The notes under the pieces: model-generated
Told to the model about the DNA's origin: nothing
What the model saw: the letters and a program-made list of their open reading frames with translations, nothing else
The model's database searches: none
Shown: in pieces, positions 56,536 through 64,000 of the stretch
Layout: the number at the start of each line of letters is the position of its first letter
How positions within the stretch are numbered: position 1 is the first letter of the stretch
Position numbers and translations under genes: made by a program
Assembly: GCA_963969365.1 (NCBI GenBank)
Contig: OZ017755.1
Location: 2,604,001 to 2,668,000 of the forward strand
Length of the DNA: 64,000 nt
Source: Asterochloris sp. CNOR1
Taxonomy: Eukaryota; Chlorophyta; Trebouxiophyceae; Trebouxiales; Trebouxiaceae
Direction: 5' to 3'

Positions 56536-59246
56536 TCACCACTCGATTATCTCACGCTCAGCACAAAGCTCTCCAGTGAATGCCTCCCCTGGTGGCATCA
56601 GTGCTAGCCATACAGGGGTATCTGCACCCTGGGCAAGTGTCTTCACACCCTTGTGCTGGGTCATGTCTGGACAGCAGAAACAAAAGGTGTCTGGAATGGG
56701 AACTGACACTCAGCCTCAAGAGGCTGGCATGGGGGAGGCAAGTCAAAAGGCAAGAGCTGGGTCAAATGTGATCAGCGTGATGACCTTACCTGTGTCGACG
56801 TAGCCTGGGCAGCAGACAGTGACAGGCACATCCTTGAAACGTGGCTCCCGAGCCAGCAATCGCATGTAGGCTGTGCAGCACAGCTTTGACACGCCGTACA
56901 TGCTGCGAGGCCAGCCCTCCTTCTCCCACCTGCAGGGCACAAGCCTCTGCTCTGTCATGCATAGCTCACAGCTTGGCGGGCCAGATGCCTGCCAGAGGCT
57001 CATCAACCTTAGAAGCAATGCAGATGCGCTGATCTGCTGTTTCCAAATCCAGCAATTGGCAGCAGCCTGCAGGCAGCCTGCTGCCAAGCTGAAACAGCAG
57101 CCCAGATGGGCAGAGGAGACGCCATCAGCAGGCAGCTGCCAGAATTGTCGCAGGGCGAAAAGTATGTGCATTGACTTGGGACCAAGGCAGCAGTGAGGGG
57201 CTTGGGCCAGCCAGATAAGAGCAGGGACGGCAAGATGGTGGTCAGACAGAACACCTAGCAATCTGTAGCTGGCTCTGCTAGATCTCGAGCACAGATGCTG
57301 CACTGCTTTCAGAAGATTGTCATGCACCAGCACTCACGTGCCGGCCTTGACTGCCTGCAGGAATTCCTTTGCCAGTTGGTCAATCTCCTCTGTCTTCTGG
57401 GCACCCTCAAAGCGCTCCCTGAGCTGCTTACTGTTTGTCACATTCCTGTTTCTGAGGCCGGACCTGCAGCAGTGGTGGCCCAGAGGGTTGCAGATGCTGT
57501 GTGCATCAGAGAAGCAGCAGCAAGAAGGCGGCCATTTCCGAAATGGCCTTCCTGCAGTAACAAAATGCCGTGGACTGACGTACCTTTGCCCCACATGAGG
57601 GTCAGCTCTGTCGGCATGCTGCAGGCTGCTGGGTGCCAATAGTGGTGCTGCCCTGCCTGAGCCCGGGCAGAGAAGGTGCTCCAAAAGCAAATCAAGCGTT
57701 GCTTCTAGATGGAAAGAGGGACTTGAAAAACAGTGTGCACCTGCTAGAGACCGTGACGATGCGCCCAATCTCTTTCAGGAGCGGAGCCACGGCGTCTATG
57801 ACACTCTTGACCCCCCAATAGTTGACGTCGAAGGTCTGATTGGCCTCCTTGGGGCCGAAGATGTCCTTCTGAAAGGCAAGGCCTGCAGGGCAAATGAGCC
57901 AGGCACTTTCAGGCAGGGAGTGGCCAGACCCTGCAGCCTTGCTGGGTTACTCGAGTACAGCTGTGCCCTCATGCAGATTGGGCAAGGCATGTACAGACGA
58001 GCAGCTGACCAGCCCCTGCAGACTTGAGTAGTTGCCACCAATTGCTGCCGTGCCATCACATGCTGCCGTGCCTTCATTCAAGTGAAGCAGGCATGTACAG
58101 GCAAGGAGCCAGCCGCCGAGGGCCCTCCACCATGCAATGGAGTGCTGCTAAGCCTTCATGCAGCCTCGGAACCCTAAGTCGGGCAGCTGATCACTTTGGC
58201 CACTCCAATCTGCTGGCATGCTTGCAGCGCCAACCCTGCAGGAGTGCCATCCAGCATGGCACGCCAGCTCTGCAAAGCCAGCACGTCAAGCAAGCAGCTG
58301 GTGGCATTGGCCCCTTGAAAGCGCATGCAGCCTTGCAGCGCCACCGTAGCAAAGGGTTTGTGGTGGGCCCCACTGCAGACCACCAGGCTGGCAGCTGACA
58401 GCTATGGCTCCTGAGATAGCAGGCAGGCTTGCAGCACCATGTCAGCAGATTTGGCTCAGAGCTTGTGCTTCCCGAGGATGCAGGGAGTGTTCCCTTTGGG
58501 CCTCACTGCAACCTGCTAGGCTGGCAGGTGATCGCCGCGGAAACCAGCAGGCATCCTTGCAGCACTCACTCACACCTGCGTTGTTGATCAAGATGGTGCA
58601 GCCCCCGTACTTCTGCTTCAGGCGCTGAGCGAAGCTGCTGACTGAGGCGCCATCAGTCACGTCTAGCTGCTCATGCACCAAATTCTGGGAGCCTGAAGAA
58701 CAGCTGCACTGGGGTCAGCAGAGTGGCACCTCACACAAGCCATGTGGCAGCTGCATAAACAGCTGTGCTTTTGGGCAGCTCTCATTGTCAAGCATGATAC
58801 CGGAAAACAGGCCCCATCCTGAGGCCATTAATCACCCCAAAAGCACCGCTCACCTGTCTCCTGCTTGAGTTTTTGTACTGCCTCCTGGCCCCGCGTCTCT
58901 GCAGACAGCCCATGTCACGCCTTTGTCATCAGGGCTACTTTTCAGGGTGCACAGCGCAGGCTGGGGACAGGAGGCAGCAGCGGTGGCTCTCACCATCTCT
59001 GGCAGCGCATACTACTTTCAAGCCCTGGTTTGCCAGGATGATGGCAATGCCATACCCAATGCCCTTGTTGGCTGCATCATGGCACACTCGACGTCAGCAC
59101 GTTTCCTGCTGTGCTGCAGCCATGGGGTCCCCAAAGCAAGGCGGCAAAACTGTTTCAGGGGGCTGACCTCCTGTCACGACTGCAACAGTGTCTGGCGTCC
59201 ACCAGCGCTTGGCTGGTGCCTCAAATGGCTTGTCAATCGGTGCCAT
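56536..59246 (-). CDS. Short-chain dehydrogenase/reductase, carbonyl reductase-like
   Basis: NADPH-dependent SDR of the CBR1 / plant monomeric carbonyl reductase group. Exons: MAPIDKPFEAPAKRWWTPDT with VAVVTG (from 59246), joined in phase 1 to ANKGIGYGIAIILANQGLKV..CAARD (about 58990-59082), giving the TGxxxGIG dinucleotide site. Then NLVHEQLDVTDGASVSSFAQ..INNAG (about 58573-58683); IFGPKEANQTFDVNYWGVKS..GRIVTVS (about 57745-57870); KQLRERFEGAQKTEEIDQLA (about 57340-57450); GWPRSMYGVSKLCCTAYMRL..CCPGYVDT (about 56790-56935) with the catalytic YxxxK; TPVWLALMPPGEAFTGELCA..EIIEW to the TGA at 56536-56538. The catalytic Asn, Ser, Tyr and Lys are all plausible. The insertion between strand beta-5 and the YxxxK helix is typical of monomeric carbonyl reductases. 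No targeting peptide is evident. The substrate cannot be told from sequence. Confidence 0.88.
58195..58570 (-). repeat. Ghost junctions in an SDR intron
   Basis: The plus-strand blocks CTTGCAGCGCCA (about 58223), CTTGCAGCGCCACCG (about 58333), CTTGCAGCACCATG (about 58430) and CCTTGCAGCACTCACTCACA (about 58555, the real junction) recur at about 100-125 bp. Each is preceded by a GCAGGC(A/T)TG or GGCATGC-like block. Confidence 0.6.
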
Positions 59247-59724
59247 GAGGCCTCTAACCCAGGGCAAAATGAGAGCCTGCCTCTTGGATGTACGTCGCTG
59301 TGCTGCTGGCAGATGGTAAGGGCACAAATGGTGAAGACAGAAAACTGGACTGCAGGCAGTTGATCACAGACTGGTAATTTGTGTAATTGCAGTCATGCAA
59401 AAACATTTACAGTAACATATGCCCATAGGGACGCCAGGGTGTCTGATCTGACCTGATGAGTCTTGGCAGCACACAGCTTGTTCCCAGCAAATGCATGTGA
59501 AAGCATTGACCTGGTCAAATTTTTAAGATTCTGACCTACGTTTGCTTCTACGCAGCTGCAGACCTGACACATCTCTGATGCTGTGCAGAGCGCAGGAGAC
59601 TGTAACAGGCCATGACTTTGCCATTATGCTGCTCTTTGACAATGTCACCCAGGAGACAGACATGCAGCAGCAGGCTGCAGCGCTCAAGGACAGCGGCAGC
59701 TTGTCGCACCCAAAAGGGACAAAT
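59247..59724. other. Intergenic region between SDR start and ankyrin-type gene stop
   Basis: About 480 bp holding the SDR promoter and the 3' UTR of the next minus-strand gene. I see no exon or element. Confidence 0.5.
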
Positions 59725-60718
59725 TCAGATTGTCAGCAATTCATCATAGACCAACTTGGCAATGTCTGACGCAATAGGTACGGGAAGTGCCACTGTGGTG
59801 CTGACAAGGCACAGGGTTGCTGTGACTCTGACCTTCTGAGCAGCAACGCGGCGGACAGCATACTCAGGCAAGGGGGCGCGCAACCTGTAACATAGCATCA
59901 AGATACCGGTGCAGGGGAACCCTGGGGCATCGCGCTTTGGCCACCAGGGGCAGCCATGCGCAATCGCAAACTCAAGGCAGTGAGACTGGGAGCCTTCGAC
60001 AGCACAGTAAGCGACTCGGTAAGTCCATGGGATGGGCGGCACCACTTGCTGGCGCCCCCATTGTAAAATGTCAAGATGGCCATGCCGTGCGGCGCCCTCC
60101 AGGACTCCAGCATCGCATGGGCAGCCAGCCTGGTGCAGCCACCTAAGTGTGGGCAGGTCCCCATAGTAGGCAGCGGTGAGGGCAGTGCTCCAGTCAAAGG
60201 GTGCTCCATTTTGGTGCAGCCAGGTGACCATCTCGCGGTCGCCCCTTCTGAGCGCAGCTTGCAGCGATCTCTCGTCCCAGTCACACCCATTGCATCTTAG
60301 CCACTTCAGCGCAGACAGGGACCCCCCTCGGCAAGCTGCCTCACAGGTCAGCGCGGTCCAGTCGCAGCGGTGGCTGCGCAACCAGCGCAGGGTGTCCATC
60401 GAGCCGCCTGCCGCTGCAAACACCCACAGTCTCGTCCAGCAGAAATCGGGGTGGCCGTGCTGCTGCAGCCACTTCAGAACACCCAGCGCGTCCAGGTGAG
60501 CGGCCGCCAGGCAGACTCCAGCGCCCCAGTGCACAACATGCTCTGCCTCGCCATCCCACAGATGGAGAGTGCCACCCTCCAATCTGGAGACCACCTCCCG
60601 GCCCTGCAGGCATATATTTGGGTCAGCAGCGGTTCAGCAGATGAATGGTGGTGTCCACTCTGAAGGCCACCTTCCTGCCTGCAGGTACCTGGACATGACA
60701 GTTCTGCAGTGCGGGCAT
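59725..60718 (-). CDS. Ankyrin-type repeat protein, about 305 aa
   Basis: A large exon (59725-60613) encodes a series of about 26-30-residue helical repeats with the pattern LKWLQQHGHPDFCWTRLW, LRWLRSHRCDWTALTCEAAC, LKWLRCNGCDWDERSLQAAL, VTWLHQNGAPFDWSTALTAA, LRWLHQAGCPCDAGVLEGAA and LQWGRQQ. This is the (L)xWLxxxGCxW ankyrin variant common in algae, oomycetes and large DNA viruses, usually a protein-binding scaffold and often found behind an F-box. No F-box was found here. A short first exon, MPALQNCHVQ from the ATG at 60718, joins in phase across a GTACCT donor to the CCTGCAG acceptor; the in-frame GTG at 60594 is not needed. The C-terminal tail (from about 59880) is non-repetitive and ends DIAKLVYDELLTI-stop. 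It has fewer introns than its neighbours. Confidence 0.72.
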
Positions 60719-61368
60719 GAGCGCTGTCCTTAATGGGCCACATTCAAGGTTCTTGCTGGCCCCTGCTTGCATGAAGCAGTGCGGTTCCGGCCAGCAGGCA
60801 GTTATGCACACCAGGCAGTTCTAAAGACTTACTGCAAGCGTGACACTGTGCACATGGAGGGGCATTGCTTGTCTGCATATGTGGGAGCCGCCCCATGTGC
60901 GGTTCGAGATTTGCAAGGCTTGAAAGCTATCCATGAGTTGAGTTACTTCAATCAAGACACATTATGGGAGGGCAGCAGTCACCACTGCTTGTCACCTGGT
61001 CAAGGGCAAGGCTCAGGGCCTCGACACAAGCCAGATCCCTCGGATTCAGTCTTGATTGGAAATTTCCCTTGAGAGAAATGACTGATACTCAGTTGCAACC
61101 ACTTGATGGCTGAAGACAGGTCCTCGGCTCAGAGTCGCGGCTACAGTGGGGCTCACCAGGAACACCATGTACAACAGCTCTTGATCAGAATTCACGACTC
61201 CACATGTCTCAGGCTTGCCTGCGCGAATCACTGATGATGATGTCCCAGCAGGCATAGTGGAGACCTCAGTAGGGTTTTAGACAGTGATGAGAAAGTAGGC
61301 TGTCAGTTTGCCAGCCCTGCTTCCTGTCATGTCTGCCCAACCTCAAATCAGCATGCTGAGCTAGCATC
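60719..61368. other. Intergenic region before ALG10
   Basis: A divergent arrangement: the ankyrin-type gene points left and ALG10 points right. A 69-aa minus-strand ORF at 61046-61255 (contains NSDQELLYMVFL and a following GTGAGC) could be an upstream exon of the ankyrin-type gene, but its phase does not fit the exon I used. No element is seen. Confidence 0.4.
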
Positions 61369-64000
61369 ATGATGGACAGAGCTGCTGCAGGAGTGACTGC
61401 AGCATGCTTGGCGGGCACCTTAGGATGCATTGCTCAGGGCTTGCGGGCCCTGGCGCCAGCTCCATACATGGTGATTGACTGACAGCACACATTGCCGGCC
61501 AAGTGCACCAAACGAACTGGATGCTCAGCAGCTCACTGCTCATCTGGCTGCAGGATGAGCCTTTCCATGTGCCCCAAGCACAGAAATACTGCAGAGGCAG
61601 GTGAGCAAAGGCTGCATGCCTGTTTCAAACTGTGCAGCATGGCATGAAGCATGCAGCATGACACAGAAGGCTTGTGCAGATAATGAGTTCCCAGGATGCA
61701 CCATCTTCTGTGGGCCATGCAGCGTGTCTGCTCCTTCATGCTGGATGCTGCTTGCAGATTTGCAGAGTGGGACCCCAAGATCACCACTTTCCCGGGCCTC
61801 TACTTTGTTGGAGCTGCCTGGGCCCGCGTGCTGCCAGCAGCCCTTGCTCAATCCCTAGATTTGCAGGTGAGGCTCACACCTTAGAGGCCAAGAGTGGCAG
61901 GGGAGGCCTCCGCGGTCCACAAGTGCAGCTGCAGGATTGCCGTCAGCAATTCACAGGCCACGCCGCCTGCACACTGCCTGTGGCAAGACTGTCTGCTGCT
62001 GCCAAGCCAGCCCAGCGGCTGCTGCGGGACTGGCGTCAGCATCACAGAGGCTCTGTGGCCTGCACACTGCCTGCGGCCAGACTGTCTGCTGCAGCCAAGC
62101 AAGCCCAGTGGCTGCTGCAGGGCACTGGAGAGGGCGCCTGCAGCACAGCAGCCCTACGCAGCACAAATGTAGCCCTGGGCATGGTCTGCTGGTGGCTCCT
62201 CCTGCAGAGCTACAGGATGCTCCACCCGGGCATCACAGGCAGTCAGGCACTCACCATGGTCAGTGCCACAGCCTGTGCCTGCCTAATCTAACAGCCTGCC
62301 TAACCCTACAATTGCAGCTTCTGCTGGCCAGTGAGCAGTGCTCTGCAATGCAATCTTCAGCAACGGTGCAGCAGCATTCAACAGCTGCTTGGCCATGGCC
62401 TGCATTGTGCAGCACTGGCTTCAGCTGCCAGCAGGCAGTGCAGTGCATGCCACATCTGCTAACATGAGGCGTAACACCCTCTCCTGCAATACTTGTTGGC
62501 CCCTGCTGAACCTGAAGGACAGGAACTCTGCAACACAGTTCAGAGCTGCTAGCAGGTAGTGCACACCACACTGCACTGCAGAGCGGCTGCGACTCCTCCC
62601 CTGCAACCAAGTATTGCGTTGATTGCATAGTCCTGGGCCTTCCTGCTGCATCGACACACCTTCCTGGCTGCTGCAGCATTTGCCAGGCATACCACTCCCA
62701 TCCATCTCCGGCACAGATGAGCATGGCAACAAGATTGCCCTGGCTGCAGCTAAGGGTCGACAATTTTGCAGACCTGCTGAGACTTGTTGTGCAAGGGTTT
62801 CCAGCCTGGCGTGCCTATGCCGTCATGCAACCCTGGCTGCCCTGTGTGCAGTGCAGAGCCTGGCCCTGACACTCTTCCCCCTCCACTTCTTCTTCCACTT
62901 CCTCTTCTACACTGACGTGGGCTCACTCACCGTCACGCTGGCAGCTTACCTGGTAAGCAGCACAGCAGAAGATGTGGCTGCCTGGCTTTGGGACTCAAGA
63001 AGGTAGCAAGGCGCTGGTTGTACTTTGTTTCATGTGCTGTGCCCCCCAATTGGATAGGAGCCTGGACAGCTTGCCTGGCGGGCAACACAGCTGTTGCAGC
63101 CATCTCTCAACCTGAGACAAGCCTGGACAAGACTTTGTTATCTTATGCTTTGCCCATGACCCAGAGTGCACAGAGGGCAAACCCAATTTTATGATGTTCA
63201 TGGCCTCTGCATGGCACTATCCTGAGAATGGTTTGTCAGTGTAGTCTGGACGAGCAAAGTAAATCCTTCTTCAAGGCAAGCAGAGCTCTTCAGTTCTGGG
63301 GCCTGGTTCATCAGGGGTCACCAGTTATGTCACCACTCTGCCCCGCCATATCCCTGTGCCAGTGCTGCTTCAGTCCATGAACTTCTGGCTGCAGGCGGCT
63401 GGCAGACGGCGCTATCACTGGGCGGCTCTGGCGGCAGCGGCTGCGGTGTTGTTCCGTCAGACCAATGCAGTCTGGGCACTGTGTACTCTTGCGGTGAGTC
63501 TGACCAAGAATCCAATGGCCGCTGCAGAGCAGGAGCTGTGCAGACTCCCTTTGGGGTTGGATCTGCACAACAGCACTGAGAAGGAGGCGGCCGCAAAGTC
63601 AGCTGTGTGTTGTGAGCCTGAATGCATCGGAGCCTGGCAGCTGTGTGGGTAGTCCCGTCTCAGCACTTTTGCATCCTGCAGCCATGCAGGTTTGTGACGT
63701 CCTGAAACCTCTGCAGCTTGCATTCCTGCAGCTGTTTGACGTGTTAAACCACTTGCAGGTATGTGTGTTGGACCGCTGCTGGGACACCACCTGCGGCCTC
63801 AGGCCTGGCACATACTGTGCCACACGGCCGGAACCGGCCGCATCAACAGCTGCAGCGGCGGCGCAGCACAGCTCTGTGCTAAACCCCCCAACCCCGGCGA
63901 CACTGCCGAGGGAGGTACAGGTCACGCTGGCACAAGCCTGGCGCCTGCGACTACAGCTTTTGTCAGACCTCTGGAGCCTGGCTGCCGTGCCAGTCTGCTT
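61369..64000 (+). CDS. ALG10: ALG10-like dolichyl-P-glucose alpha-1,2-glucosyltransferase, 5' part
   Basis: ALG10 adds the last glucose to the lipid-linked N-glycan precursor in the ER lumen. The start ATG is at 61369 (MMDRAAAGVTAACLAGTLGC..APAPYM, to 61470). In-phase exons follow: DEPFHVPQAQKYCRG (61554-61600), RFAEWDPKITTFPGLYFVGA (61758-61866), CSTAALRSTNVALGMVCWWL (about 62130-62258), LFPLHFFFHFLFYTDVGSLT (about 62840-62952), RYHWAALAAAAAVLFRQTNA (about 63395-63493), and VCVLDRCWDTTCGLRPGTYC onward from 63759, open to the window edge. The DEPFHVPQAQ motif (luminal loop 1, with the catalytic acid of this GT-C fold), DPKITTFPGLY and FFRQTN-like motifs are diagnostic. The hydrophobic pattern fits a multi-pass ER protein. 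The gene continues beyond the window. Confidence 0.9.
61930..62160 (+). repeat. Two ghost copies before the ALG10 CSTAALRST exon
   Basis: A unit with GCCTGCACACTGCCTG(T/C)GGC, AGACTGTCTGCTGC(T/A)GCCAA and CCCAG(C/T)GGCTGCTGC recurs at 61965 and 62058. The real exon follows with GGCTGCTGCAGGGCACTGGA and GCGCCTGCAGCACAGCAGCC (about 62110-62150). Spacings are 93 and about 78 bp. Confidence 0.75.

Noticed and set aside
1-64000. Mobile elements (LTR, LINE, DNA transposon), rRNA and tRNA genes
   Set aside because: I looked for reverse transcriptase, integrase and transposase motifs, terminal repeats and cloverleaf-like blocks and saw none. A covariance-model and repeat-library search would be decisive.

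Overview
The window looks like nuclear DNA of a green alga, most likely a trebouxiophyte-type chlorophyte. The evidence is very intron-rich genes with short exons, introns that almost all start GTGAG/GTAAG and end in TGCAG, moderately GC-rich DNA, plant-type SnRK2 kinases, the plastid import component TIC20, a plastid-type soluble pyrophosphatase, a plant-type type II H+-pyrophosphatase and a plant/animal-type ALG10. I see no viral, LTR or LINE elements, and I recognised no rRNA or tRNA genes. Exon structures were read by eye from protein motifs, splice signals and phase compatibility. Gene ends are usually firm; some internal exons are missing or approximate.

Layout. 96-2871 (+): 3' part of a Gln/Pro/Gly-rich protein. 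3200-6369 (+): peptidyl-tRNA hydrolase 2-like protein with an N-terminal membrane segment. 6773-15177 (-): secreted purple acid phosphatase. 15200-15430 (-): orphan DOMON-like exon. 15840-21929 (-) and 22331-26578 (-): two tandem SnRK2-like kinases. 26854-27998 (-): small coiled-coil protein, divergent from TIC20 at 28225-29868 (+). 30796-31580 (-): small protein with a basic tail, with only 63 bp between its ATG and that of the type II H+-pyrophosphatase at 31644-43119 (+). 43140-46095: relic of a soluble pyrophosphatase 3' end plus paralogue 1 of a small repetitive protein. 46460-49607 (-): intact soluble pyrophosphatase. 52403-52912 and 55194-55490 (+): paralogues 2 and 3. 56536-59246 (-): carbonyl-reductase-like SDR. 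59725-60718 (-): ankyrin-type repeat protein. 61369 to the window end (+): ALG10 glucosyltransferase, incomplete.

Themes. A membrane pyrophosphatase and a plastid soluble pyrophosphatase are close neighbours, and the interval between them has been block-duplicated. TIC20 and the soluble pyrophosphatase both carry plausible transit peptides.

The most striking signal is not a gene. In nearly every gene here, on both strands, the introns are filled with tandem, degenerate copies of the exon/intron junction beside them ('ghost exons'). These keep recognisable splice acceptors (TGCAG) or donors (GTGAG), with local periods of roughly 50-230 bp. The copies differ from gene to gene, so this is local junction duplication and not one dispersed intron family. 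It is the best candidate here for an undescribed process.
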